Of a stretch of DNA of 64,000 nucleotides, positions 41,045 to 48,785 are shown piece after piece. The notes beneath the pieces were generated by a model, which worked only from the letters and a program-made list of their open reading frames with translations, was not told where the DNA came from and searched no databases. This stretch comes from JAFGCL01 sp964423835 (GTDB taxonomy: Bacteria; Chloroflexota; Dehalococcoidia; UBA2247; RBG-13-53-26). The stretch spans positions 1-64,000 of the forward strand of contig CAYRGJ010000001.1 in NCBI GenBank assembly GCA_964423835.1. Direction: 5' to 3'. The first letter of the stretch is position 1; each line of letters opens with the position of its first letter. Made by a program: the position numbers and the translations under genes.

Positions 41045-42814
41045 GTGGGACAGGCGATACGCGTCTTGATCGTGGATGACTCTGAGGACGATGCGCTGCT
41101 GATGGAGCGCCAGCTGCGCCTGGCCGGTTTTGCCCCGGAATCGATGCGGGTGGAGACGGCCGAGGCCATGACCGCTGCCCTGGAAGAGCGGGCCTGGGAC
41201 ATCGTCCTCTCCGACTTCATGATGCCCCAGTTCACCGGTCTGGACGCCGTGAAGCTGCTCCGGGAGAAGGACTCGGACACCCCCATTATCATCGTCTCCG
41301 GCAAGATCGGCGAGGAGACCGCGGTGGACTGCGTCAAGGCCGGGGCCAGCGACTACATGATGAAGGACAACCTAAAGCGCCTGGGCACTGCCATCGAGCG
41401 GGAGCTGCGCGAGGTGGAAAGCCGCCGAGTGAGGCGAGAGGCCGAGGAGAGGCTGGCGGTGACCGATGCCAACTTCCGGCGGGTCATCGCCAATAGCGCC
41501 GACGGAATCCTCATTGTGACCGCCGATGGCCTCGTCCGCTTCGCTAACCCGGCGGCCGAGGTCCTGTTTGGCCGGGCCGCGGCCGACCTGACCGGCACCG
41601 CCCTGGATTTCCCCCTGGGCGACGGGATCGAGATAGACCTGTTCCGGGAAGGCGGGCGGAAGGCCACGGTGGAGATGCGCATCGTGGCCACGGACTGGGA
41701 GGGGGCCCCGGCCCGGCTGGCCACGCTGCGCGATGTCACCCGGAGGAACGAGGCTCTACTGGCCCTGCGGCGCAGCGAGGGACGGCTGCAGCTGCTGCTG
41801 AAGCAGATCCCCTGCGTGCTCTGGACGCTGGACAACAGGTTCCGGTTCACGTCGTTCACCGGCTCCGAGCTGGAGACCGTGGGCGTCGGCGCCAACAGCG
41901 ACATCGTGGGGATGACCCTTCAGGAATTCTTCCAGGAGAAGGACCCCGAGTTCGCACCGTACGCCGCCGCCCGCCGGGCCCTGCAGGGGGACCCCTCCAC
42001 CTACGAGCTGGACCGGGGCCGGCGCACCTTCTACAGCAGCATCGAGCCCCTGCGGGACCCGGACAACCGCATTACCGGCGTCATCGGCGTCACCCTGGAC
42101 ATCACGGCCCAGAAGCATGTGGAGAAGCAGTTGCGCAGCCTCTCCCGCCGCCTCACCACTGCCCAGGAGACGGAGCGTCGGGCCATCGCCCGTGAGCTGC
42201 ATGATGAGATAGGGCAACTGCTCACGGCCCTCAAGCTCTGCCTGGACAAGGCCGCCGCCGGCGGGATCGAGGAGCATGTCCTGGAAATAGCGGAAGCGCG
42301 CGAAGCGCTGCGGGAGCTTGTGGCGCGGGTGAGGAGCATGTCCCTGGAGCTGCGGCCGCCCATGCTGGATGACCTGGGGCTGCTGCCCACGCTGCTGTGG
42401 CATTTCAGGCGCTACGGGGCCCAGACCGGAATCCAGGTGCAGTTCAGGCACCGCGGGCTGCGCAAGCGCATGCCCGCGGACGTGGTCACCGCCGCCTACC
42501 GCATCGTCCAGGAGGCCCTGACCAACGTGGCCCGCTATGCCAGGGTGGACCGGGTATCGGTGGCCGTGCATGCGGAGCAGGACGCCCTCATCATCGAGGT
42601 GGAGGACCGGGGCGCCGGCTTCGACCCCGACCGCGTCACCCTGACCAGCTCCGGAGTCAACGGCATGAGGGAGCGGGCCCTGTCATTGGATGGCCGGCTG
42701 CTGGTACAATCAAAGCCGGGGGAGGGAACCTGTGTCATGGCGGAGCTGCCGCTGCGGCGAAAGAAAGCCAAACGAGTGCGGGGAGGCGGAGATGATAAGC
42801 GTAGTTCTGGCTGA
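41045..42814 (+). CDS. Receiver-PAS-PAS histidine kinase of the HisKA_3 class
   Basis: 589 residues, GTG start. N-terminal receiver (D10-D11; D53-like acceptor in V-L-S-D-F-M-M-P; K in Y-M-M-K-D), PAS domains at about 140-225 and 240-355, then HisKA_3 (R-R-A-I-A-R-E-L-H-D-E-I-G-Q) and ATPase (L-T-N-V-A-R-Y-A, E-D-R-G-A-G-F). The receiver in front allows it to take phosphate from the kinase two genes up, so this block may be a phosphorelay. The end overlaps the next LuxR-type regulator by 23 nt. Confidence 0.88.
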   Translation: MGQAIRVLIVDDSEDDALLMERQLRLAGFAPESMRVETAEAMTAALEERAWDIVLSDFMMPQFTGLDAVKLLREKDSDTPIIIVSGKIGEETAVDCVKAGASDYMMKDNLKRLGTAIERELREVESRRVRREAEERLAVTDANFRRVIANSADGILIVTADGLVRFANPAAEVLFGRAAADLTGTALDFPLGDGIEIDLFREGGRKATVEMRIVATDWEGAPARLATLRDVTRRNEALLALRRSEGRLQLLLKQIPCVLWTLDNRFRFTSFTGSELETVGVGANSDIVGMTLQEFFQEKDPEFAPYAAARRALQGDPSTYELDRGRRTFYSSIEPLRDPDNRITGVIGVTLDITAQKHVEKQLRSLSRRLTTAQETERRAIARELHDEIGQLLTALKLCLDKAAAGGIEEHVLEIAEAREALRELVARVRSMSLELRPPMLDDLGLLPTLLWHFRRYGAQTGIQVQFRHRGLRKRMPADVVTAAYRIVQEALTNVARYARVDRVSVAVHAEQDALIIEVEDRGAGFDPDRVTLTSSGVNGMRERALSLDGRLLVQSKPGEGTCVMAELPLRRKKAKRVRGGGDDKRSSG

Positions 42815-43442
42815 CGACCACAACATAGTGCGGCAGGGCCTGCGCACCCTGCTGGAGGCCCAGGCGGACATCAGCGTGGTGGGCGAGGCCGCCGATGGCG
42901 CCGAAGCCACTCAGCTGGTGGAGCGGCTGCAGCCCAACCTGCTGGTGGTGGACGTCATGATGAGCGGCATGAACGGCATCGAAGTTACCCGCTACACCCG
43001 CAAGCTGTCGCCGAAGACCTGCGTGGTGGTCCTGTCCATGTACGCCGACGAGGGCTACGTGGTGGAGGCCCTGCGGGCCGGAGCCAAGGCCTACGTTCTG
43101 AAGGACTGCATCGCCGACGACCTGCTCCGGGCCATGCGGGAGGCGATCCAGGGCCGCCGCTACCTGAGCCCGCCGCTCTCGGAGTATGTCATCGAAGGCT
43201 ACCTGCACAAGCAGGACGGCGCCTCGCTAAAGCCCCACGAGAGGCTGACGGTGAGGGAGCGCGAGGTGCTCCACATGCTGGCGCAGGGGCTCAGCAACGC
43301 CGAGATCGCCGCGCGGCTCAGCGTGAGCCGGCGCACCGTCGAGGTCCATCGGGCCAACGTCATGCACAAGCTCGGCCTGCACAACCAGGTGCAGCTGCTG
43401 CGCTACGCCATAGATGCGGGCATTGTGCCGCCGGGCAAATAA
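42792..43442 (+). CDS. NarL/LuxR-type response regulator
   Basis: 216 residues: D8-D9, phospho-acceptor D54 (V-V-D-V-M-M-S-G), K104-like in Y-V-L-K-D, LuxR HTH (L-T-V-R-E-R-E-V-L-H ... R-T-V-E-V-H-R). GGGGAGGCGGAG precedes the ATG at 42792, inside the kinase gene. It is the DNA-binding output of this kinase block and a fair candidate to bind the shared promoter element that begins at its own stop codon. Confidence 0.88.
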   Translation: MISVVLADDHNIVRQGLRTLLEAQADISVVGEAADGAEATQLVERLQPNLLVVDVMMSGMNGIEVTRYTRKLSPKTCVVVLSMYADEGYVVEALRAGAKAYVLKDCIADDLLRAMREAIQGRRYLSPPLSEYVIEGYLHKQDGASLKPHERLTVREREVLHMLAQGLSNAEIAARLSVSRRTVEVHRANVMHKLGLHNQVQLLRYAIDAGIVPPGK

Positions 43443-43508
43443 GTAGCGCCCACATCCCCCGGCCACGTAGTTTCCCCAGTTCACCGCCATGATAGCGGCT
43501 GCGATACT
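43440..43508 (+). promoter_or_regulatory. Shared TACGTAG-type promoter, site g (glycosyltransferase-Hsp20 operon)
   Basis: TAAGTAGCGCCCACA at 43440 (overlaps the regulator's TAA stop), CACGTAG 24 nt on, GTTCAC at +39, 18 nt, GATACT (43503-43508). Confidence 0.55.
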
Positions 43509-43642
43509 GTTCTTGGTTGCAGGCGCGGCTCTCCCCCAATGAGAGTGCCTTGAGGTGGAGCGCGACTCGCGGGGCGGTGGTGTGGTACCAGTATCGGTGG
43601 GGACCACGCCTGCACCACAAAAACGCTCAGGAGCTTTCTCTC

Positions 43643-45052
43643 GTGCGCCACCGGATGATCGCCCCCGACAACACCGTGTTCGTCATCTACTCCTTCGAGG
43701 GCCCCGATGCTTACTCCTCGGCGGGAGGCCTCGGGGTCAGGGTCGACAGCCTTTCCCGGACGCTGGCCCTGCAGGGGTTCCCGGTGCATCTCTTCTTCGT
43801 CGGGGACCCGCGGCTTCAGGGGGAGGAGTCCCAGATGGACGGGCGACTGGTGCTGCATCGCTGGTGCCAGTGGATCAGCGACTACTACCCGAGAGGGGTC
43901 TATGAAGGGGAGAACGAGAAGCTCAACGACTTCAACGACTCCCTTCCCTGGTATGTCAGCGAGCGCGTAGTCCGGCCGGCGGTGGAGCAGAACAAGATGG
44001 TGGTGGTGCTGGGAGAGGAGTGGCACACCGCCGAGGCCGTGTGCCGCACCAGCGATGCCCTGAACACGGAGGGACGGCGGGACCGGGCCATCGTTTTCTG
44101 GAACGCCAACAACACCTTCGGCTTCGACCGCATCAACTGGGGCCGTCTGAGCTACACCGCCACTATTACCACCGTGAGCAGATACATGAAGCACATCATG
44201 TGGAAGGTGGGCGTGAACCCCCTGGTGATCGCCAACGGCATCCCCTCCGCCCTGCTGGGCGAGGTGGACGGCGGCCTGGCCGGCAGGCTGAGAGACGCCA
44301 CCGCCGCGGGCATACTGCTGTCCAAGGTGGCCCGCTACCACCCCGACAAGAACTGGGGCCCGGCTGTTGAAGCCACGGCCAGGCTCAAGGCCGGTGGCCG
44401 CAGAAGCGTGCTGCTGGCCCGGGGGGGTATAGAGCCCCACGGCGCGGAGATCATGAGCCGGGCCCGGGCCTCCGGCCTGAAAACCAGGGATGTGGACGCC
44501 GCCGGCGATGGCGAAGGAGACTGCCTGCGGGCCATAGAAAAGGCCGGGAAGGCGGACTATCTGAATCTCAGGTTTCATTGCCCCCAGCAGTTCCTCAGGG
44601 TGGTCTACAACGCCTCCGACGCGGTCCTGGCCAACAGCAGCCATGAGCCATTCGGGCTGGTAGGCCTGGAGGCCATGGCCGCCGGGGGAGTGGCGTTCAC
44701 CGGCAGCACCGGAGAGGATTATGCCCGGCACCTGCAGAACTCGGTGGTGCTGGACACGGCCGATCCCCGGGAGATAGAGGCCTACGTAAGCTACCTGTTG
44801 GACCACCCTGACCAGAGCAACCGGATTCGCCATGCCGGGCGGGAGACGGCCGGGCAGTTCACCTGGGACCGGGTGGTGGCTAATCTGCTACGCCAGCTGG
44901 AGAGGCAGGCCCGGGTGCAGGGCGTACTTCGCGAGCCGGCCCGCCGGGCCCGGCCGTCCGGGCCTTCCGTGGTGGGATGGCTCCGGAAAGCGGAGACGGC
45001 GATGGAGCCGGCGCAGCGGGCCCCGGCACTGGCCGCCAGCGCCCGGACATAG
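43643..45052 (+). CDS. Glycosyltransferase, GT4/GT5 (glycogen-synthase-like) fold
   Basis: 469 residues from GTG 43643 (AGGAG 9 nt upstream; ATG 43655 is an alternative). N-terminal S-S-A-G-G-L-G-V-R-V-D-S-L matches the nucleotide-sugar loop of starch/glycogen synthases; G-E-E-W-H-T-A-E follows. The C-terminal Rossmann domain has K-V-A-R-Y-H-P-D-K-N-W and E-P-F-G-L-V-G-L-E-A-M-A with the GT4 Glu pair. It transfers sugar from an NDP-sugar, perhaps to storage glucan or a compatible solute. First gene of a long plus-strand operon reaching about 48,018. Confidence 0.83.
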   Translation: MRHRMIAPDNTVFVIYSFEGPDAYSSAGGLGVRVDSLSRTLALQGFPVHLFFVGDPRLQGEESQMDGRLVLHRWCQWISDYYPRGVYEGENEKLNDFNDSLPWYVSERVVRPAVEQNKMVVVLGEEWHTAEAVCRTSDALNTEGRRDRAIVFWNANNTFGFDRINWGRLSYTATITTVSRYMKHIMWKVGVNPLVIANGIPSALLGEVDGGLAGRLRDATAAGILLSKVARYHPDKNWGPAVEATARLKAGGRRSVLLARGGIEPHGAEIMSRARASGLKTRDVDAAGDGEGDCLRAIEKAGKADYLNLRFHCPQQFLRVVYNASDAVLANSSHEPFGLVGLEAMAAGGVAFTGSTGEDYARHLQNSVVLDTADPREIEAYVSYLLDHPDQSNRIRHAGRETAGQFTWDRVVANLLRQLERQARVQGVLREPARRARPSGPSVVGWLRKAETAMEPAQRAPALAASART

Positions 45053-45080
45053 ATCGACACAATGCGACGGAGGATTGCTG

Positions 45081-45746
45081 ATGATTACGCCAGGCGCAAC
45101 GATGACCGGGAGGAGAGTGGAATCCGTTCTGAACGACGCTGCCATTTACGTCGGGGCCCTGATCGACGGCATCTGCAGCCGTTCCGGAAAGTGGGTCGAC
45201 TGGGAGCGCTATCGGCCCCTCTTCATCTTTCGTCCCGGCCCGGATGAAGGCCCGGTGTCCGGCGTCAGCCTGGCCCTGGCCAGGAACGAGCGGGGCCTGC
45301 GGGCCGGCGGCTTCATCGAGATGCACGTGCTGCCGAAGCAGCGCCGGGTGGAAGCCAATGGGGGCTATTACGACGAGTACAACCAGCCGAGGCCGGTGAT
45401 CGAGGGGTCCCTCAGCTGGCAGGAGCTGACATACCAGGGCCTGGGGCAGACGCTCCTGCTGATGTACGACAGGATAGTCAAGGCATACGGAGAAAGGAGT
45501 GGGGACGTTGATGAGGCAGGTGACGCAGACAGCAGGCGCGCGGACCGCGCGGGCGTTTCCGGGCGAGACCATGGTAGCCGCCAGCGGGGCGGCGGAGGCG
45601 GTGGTGAGGTTGGCGGTGACGGCGGCCCCGGTGACGGCGCCGCCGGCGCCGGCGCGTTTCTCCAGGAAGAAGGACTGCTGCCATCACTGGGTCATCGAAG
45701 GTGCCGTGCTTCCTCTCAGCAAGGGCGTCTGCCAGGCGTGCGGTGA
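45081..45746 (+). CDS. Hypothetical protein with a probable read-on C-terminus
   Basis: GGAGG 8 nt before the ATG at 45081 supports the start. The first about 145 residues look like a real protein (mixed hydrophobic/charged, G-A-L-I-D-G-I-C-S-R-S-G-K-W-V-D-W-E-R, Y-D-E-Y-N-Q-P-R-P). After Y-G-E-R-S-G it becomes Gly/Asp/Arg-rich low-complexity sequence, which is the out-of-frame reading of the next gene (overlap 236 nt). The true end is probably near 45,500, with the stop lost by an indel or sequencing error. No family recognised. Confidence 0.6.
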   Translation: MITPGATMTGRRVESVLNDAAIYVGALIDGICSRSGKWVDWERYRPLFIFRPGPDEGPVSGVSLALARNERGLRAGGFIEMHVLPKQRRVEANGGYYDEYNQPRPVIEGSLSWQELTYQGLGQTLLLMYDRIVKAYGERSGDVDEAGDADSRRADRAGVSGRDHGSRQRGGGGGGEVGGDGGPGDGAAGAGAFLQEEGLLPSLGHRRCRASSQQGRLPGVR

Positions 45747-45888
45747 AGAGAGGCTGTTCAGGAACCAGCTGAAATGGGAGGAGATTGCCCCGGTCAACAA
45801 GCTGATGGGGCGGCGGGCGGCGCGGGGCGAGCCGGCCGCCGCGGAGCCGGGCGCAAGTGGGAAGGCCTCTGGCCCGCGGTGGGCGTAG
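45511..45888 (+). CDS. Small zinc-knuckle protein with C-C-H-H-W and C-x-x-C-G motifs
   Basis: 125 residues. The conserved centre is K-K-D-C-C-H-H-W-V-I-E then G-V-C-Q-A-C-G-E-E-R, a Cys/His metal site seen in many small Chloroflexota proteins that read HHWxIE...GxCxxCG. Ala/Pro-rich flanks look disordered. AAAGGAG lies 11 nt before ATG 45511. Probably binds Zn and nucleic acid or protein; function not established. Second to third gene of the stress operon. Confidence 0.68.
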   Translation: MRQVTQTAGARTARAFPGETMVAASGAAEAVVRLAVTAAPVTAPPAPARFSRKKDCCHHWVIEGAVLPLSKGVCQACGEERLFRNQLKWEEIAPVNKLMGRRAARGEPAAAEPGASGKASGPRWA

Positions 45889-45946
45889 CCGGCGGAGGGC
45901 CGCTTGGGGCCCCGAGATAGTGACAGGACACAGGAGGACAGGAGAT

Positions 45947-46249
45947 ATGGCTTGGTCTCGCACTTACGGGAAACTGAATATACCCATGATAGGGGAGAAT
46001 GAACCGGTCTTCATCCTGCGCGGCCGGGACGTGCTGGCCCAGTCCGCCATAGAGATGTACCGCCTGCTGGCTGAAGCCCATGGCTGCCAGGTGGCCGATG
46101 CCATGGCCAGCGAGATCAGCAGCTTCAAGGAGTGGGCCGGGGAGAGGAGGTTGCCTGTCTGGCCCGTCCTTGACCAGCCGGCGCCGAGACGCCGTGACCC
46201 GCAGCCGGGGTGCCGCCGCGCCGCGGACCAGAGGGCCTCGAGGCCATGA
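45947..46249 (+). CDS. Hypothetical 100-residue protein
   Basis: ATG 45947 with AGGAG 5 nt upstream. The N-terminal 70 residues are ordered in appearance (G-E-N-E-P-V-F-I-L-R-G-R-D, A-I-E-M-Y-R-L-L-A-E-A-H-G-C); the tail is Arg/Pro-rich. The stop overlaps the start of the PfpI gene (ATGA), so they are translated together. Not recognised. Confidence 0.62.
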   Translation: MAWSRTYGKLNIPMIGENEPVFILRGRDVLAQSAIEMYRLLAEAHGCQVADAMASEISSFKEWAGERRLPVWPVLDQPAPRRRDPQPGCRRAADQRASRP

Positions 46250-46806
46250 TAGCAGGCAAGCGTATAGCGATTCTGGCCGAGCAGGACTTCGAGGATGTCG
46301 AGCTGACCGAGCCGTTGCGGGAGCTGAAGGCCGCGGGGGCCGCGGTGACGGTGGTCGGCAGTGGCACCCGGAAAACCTACACCGGAAAGCGGGGTGCCGC
46401 CGAGATAAGGGTCGACGCTGACGCTGACCGGGTCAAGGCCGATGACTTCGACGCCGTGGTCATCCCCGGCGGGTATGCCCCCGACAAGATGCGACTGCAT
46501 CCATCCATGGTGGACCTGGTGAAGAGGATGCACGACTCGGGCAAGCTGGTGGCGGCCATCTGTCACGGGCCCCAGCTCCTGATATCGGCGGATCTGGTCC
46601 GGGGCCGGAAGGTGACCTCATGGCCCTCGGTGGCGGTGGACCTCCGGAATGCGGGCGCGCTGTGGGTGGATGAGCCGGTGGTGCGGGATGGGAACCTGAT
46701 CACGTCGCGCCAGCCGGCGGACCTGCCCGAGTTCGATGCCGCCATCATAGAGGCCCTCCAGGAGGAGAAGGCCAGGCCCGTCGAGCGCATAGGCGGCGCC
46801 AGGTGA
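46246..46806 (+). CDS. PfpI/DJ-1-family protease or glyoxalase III-type protein
   Basis: 186 residues. E16, and nucleophile C106 in A-A-I-C-H-G-P-Q-L followed by H107, with V-I-P-G-G-Y oxyanion-region Gly pair: the standard PfpI layout. Members are stress-inducible; some deglycate proteins or hydrolyse methylglyoxal. The ATG overlaps the upstream stop. It sits just before Hsp20, which fits a protein-damage response. Confidence 0.87.
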   Translation: MIAGKRIAILAEQDFEDVELTEPLRELKAAGAAVTVVGSGTRKTYTGKRGAAEIRVDADADRVKADDFDAVVIPGGYAPDKMRLHPSMVDLVKRMHDSGKLVAAICHGPQLLISADLVRGRKVTSWPSVAVDLRNAGALWVDEPVVRDGNLITSRQPADLPEFDAAIIEALQEEKARPVERIGGAR

Positions 46807-46854
46807 ACAGCGCTAAAGAAGGAGACAACTCTCAGAACGCGGAGGAGGTGTGAG

Positions 46855-47325
46855 ATGGTGATGGAGAGATACAGACCACGGTCAATGCGAAGATGGAATC
46901 TGGCGGAAGAGATGGATCGGATGATGGAGGACCCCTTCTTCTCCGATTGGCCGTTCTTCCGGCTCATGTGGCGCCGGACCCCCGGGGATGACATGGCCTG
47001 GGTGCCGGCCGTGGAGATGTACGAGAAGGACAACAACTTCGTGATCAAGGCCGAGCTGCCCGGCGTAAAGAAGGAGGACGTGGACATCTCGGTCACCGGG
47101 GACACCCTGACCATAAAGGGTGAGCGGAAGTCATCGAAAGAAGTGAAGAAAGAGGACTATCACCGCTGCGAGTCCCGCTATGGCTCGTTCACCCGGTCCA
47201 TCATGCTCCCGGCATCGGTAGATGCCGACAAGGTGGAGGCCAGCTATGAAAACGGCATCCTGGAGATACAGGTGCCCAAGGCCAAGGAGGCCATGCCCAC
47301 CAAGGTGGAGATCAAGGTCAAATAG
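46855..47325 (+). CDS. Small heat-shock protein (Hsp20/alpha-crystallin)
   Basis: 156 residues. N-terminal Met/Arg/Trp-rich arm (1-45), alpha-crystallin domain (about 48-140: V-P-A-V-E-M-Y-E, A-E-L-P-G-V-K-K-E-D-V, G-I-L-E-I-Q-V-P) and a C-terminal extension ending in V-E-I-K-V-K. ATP-independent holdase that keeps unfolded proteins soluble. GGAGGAGGTG precedes the ATG. Its presence in this operon is the clearest sign of a stress unit. Confidence 0.92.
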   Translation: MVMERYRPRSMRRWNLAEEMDRMMEDPFFSDWPFFRLMWRRTPGDDMAWVPAVEMYEKDNNFVIKAELPGVKKEDVDISVTGDTLTIKGERKSSKEVKKEDYHRCESRYGSFTRSIMLPASVDADKVEASYENGILEIQVPKAKEAMPTKVEIKVK

Positions 47326-47410
47326 GGCTGTGCTGCAGGATCTCGCTCCGCTCCCCATGGCCAGGGTGGCGAAAGGCTGCCGCTGAGACCCGGACTGGCG
47401 GAGATCGAGG

Positions 47411-47794
47411 TTGCCGGTGCTTAAGACGAAGAGGGTTTACGAGGAGAAGGGGCCCGGTGACGGGAAACGGATCCTGGTCGACAGGCTCTGGCCCCGCGGC
47501 CTGACGAGGGGAGGGGCCGGCATCGACGAATGGATGAAGGATCTGGCCCCCAGTGACGAATTGAGGCGCTGGTTTGGACATGATCCCCAGAGGTGGGCCG
47601 AGTTCCGGCGAAGGTACACCCGGGAGCTCCGGGCTCCGGAAAAGGCCCGCCTGCTGGAAAGGCTGTCGCAACTGGCCGCGGAAGAGGATGTCACCATCGT
47701 CTACGCGGCGCGGGATTCCGAGCACAACAACGCCCGGGTCATAGCGGGGATGGTGCAGCCGGTGGTGGCGCCAGGCGGCAGAGGAAGAAGCTGA
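47411..47794 (+). CDS. DUF488-family protein
   Basis: 127 residues. Family pattern: K-R-V-Y-E-E, G-x-R-I-L-V-D-R-L-W-P-R-G-L, W-x-K-D-L-A-P-S, W-F-G-H-D-P, F-R-R-R-Y, then V-T-I-V-Y-A-A-R-D. It starts with TTG at 47411 (GGAG 8 nt upstream) or GTG at 47417. Function unknown; often found with stress genes. Confidence 0.85.
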   Translation: MPVLKTKRVYEEKGPGDGKRILVDRLWPRGLTRGGAGIDEWMKDLAPSDELRRWFGHDPQRWAEFRRRYTRELRAPEKARLLERLSQLAAEEDVTIVYAARDSEHNNARVIAGMVQPVVAPGGRGRS

Positions 47795-47805
47795 GGAGGA
47801 AGACC

Positions 47806-48018
47806 ATGACACCCAGAATGACAACAAAGAAGCCGGCGGAAAAGAAGAGCCCGGCGAAGGCGGCCAACGCCCGGAAGGGGGATTCGTACAGCTGCCAGTC
47901 ATGCGGGCTGGTGGTATCGGTGGATGAGGACTGCGGCTGCGTGGAAGCCTGCGAGATCATGTGCTGCGACATGCCCATGAAGAGGACACGCAAGTCCAGG
48001 GCGTCCGCTGCCGCTTGA
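47806..48018 (+). CDS. Desulforedoxin-like small metal protein with Lys-rich N-terminus
   Basis: 70 residues. Residues 1-26 are Lys/Ala-rich and basic. Then S-Y-S-C-Q-S-C-G-L-V-V-x-V and M-C-C-D-M-P-M-K: the C-x-x-C...C-C-x-x-P-M plan of desulforedoxin and of the N-terminal domain of desulfoferrodoxin. Extra Cys pair C-G-C and E-A-C lie between. It should hold Fe or Zn in a Cys4 site. GAGGAGG precedes ATG 47806. Probably the last gene of the operon. Confidence 0.65.
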   Translation: MTPRMTTKKPAEKKSPAKAANARKGDSYSCQSCGLVVSVDEDCGCVEACEIMCCDMPMKRTRKSRASAAA

Positions 48019-48029
48019 AGGCAGAGGCT

Positions 48030-48149
48030 TCATCCTGGCCAGCCCAGGAACATGACCGCCAGGAAGGCATGCACGATCACCGAAGCCCAGAGCAGGGCCC
48101 AGAGGTAGCAGTGCCTGCCGAAGAAACGCTTGTACCAGGCGATCCCTGG
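48030..48149 (-). pseudogene. Remnant encoding the C-terminal end of a membrane protein
   Basis: After a TAG at 48152-48150 the minus strand is open for 40 codons to a TGA at 48032-48030. The reading is membrane-like: W-Y-K-R-F-F-G-R-H-C-Y-L-W-A-L-L-W-A, then a hydrophobic helix ending F-L-G-W-P-G. No start codon fits the whole segment. I take it for the tail of a decayed gene. Confidence 0.35.
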
Positions 48150-48266
48150 CTACCAGCACCGACTGAAACGCAGCCACCTCTCACCAGACCCTTCCGGCGC
48201 CCTCAGGCCGGATGCCATTCACTCAGCCCGTCGCGCCCCCCGGGGCGCCATGCGCCGCTCTGCGCG

Positions 48267-48569
48267 TCATCTGGCCCGCCGCGCCCGCTTCGAAGGCCGC
48301 GGCGAGGGCGGCTGAGCAGCCCGTTGCGGGGTCCCCCCCTGCGGCCTCTTTCCGGCCGGCGGCCGTGACCGCTCTGCCGCTTGCCGCATAGGCTCTGACC
48401 CGGGCATGACGATGTCGGTGCGGCTGAACTGGTCATCGGCCAGGTGTTCCATCCGGTCCTGCCAGATGGCCTCGGCGCGCTGCCAGTGTTCCTGATCGCG
48501 CCCTTGAGGCTGCCCTTCCTCCACCCAGATACTGTGGGCGATCTGTCTCACTTCGTCCTCACGGCCCAT
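48267..48569 (-). CDS. DUF2934-domain protein
   Basis: 100 residues. I-A-H-S-I-W-V-E-E-G-Q-P-Q-G-R-D-Q-E-H-W-(Q)-R-A-E is the DUF2934 signature (W-x-x-E-G-x-P-x-G-R-x-x-x-H-W-x-x-A) near the N-terminus; the C-terminus is Arg/Pro-rich and probably disordered. AAAGGAG precedes the ATG at 48569. Function unknown. The 216 bp upstream (48570-48785) contain an open frame (R-L-K-Y-W-W-W-R) without a start codon that I do not call. Confidence 0.72.
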   Translation of the reverse strand: MGREDEVRQIAHSIWVEEGQPQGRDQEHWQRAEAIWQDRMEHLADDQFSRTDIVMPGSEPMRQAAERSRPPAGKRPQGGTPQRAAQPPSPRPSKRARRAR

Positions 48570-48785
48570 CTCGGTCTCTCCTTTCGGTGCCGTCAACGGC
48601 GGCTCCCCGGCGTCCCAATCAGGCGGACGATGTCGATGTCCGGGTCCTCCCGCGCCGTCACGCTCTGGCCGTTGCCATCTGCGCGGCGGGCAACGACGCC
48701 AGCGCGCCACCACCAGTATTTCAGGCGGGAAACGATGGCGCCATTGGGGAAGCTACTTGGCCGGGGGTCGTGGGGATTGCGTAGA

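Noticed and set aside
48570..48785. Open minus-strand frame with R-L-K-Y-W-W-W-R
   Set aside because: No start codon or ribosome site in the gap; it enters from inside the kinase gene.
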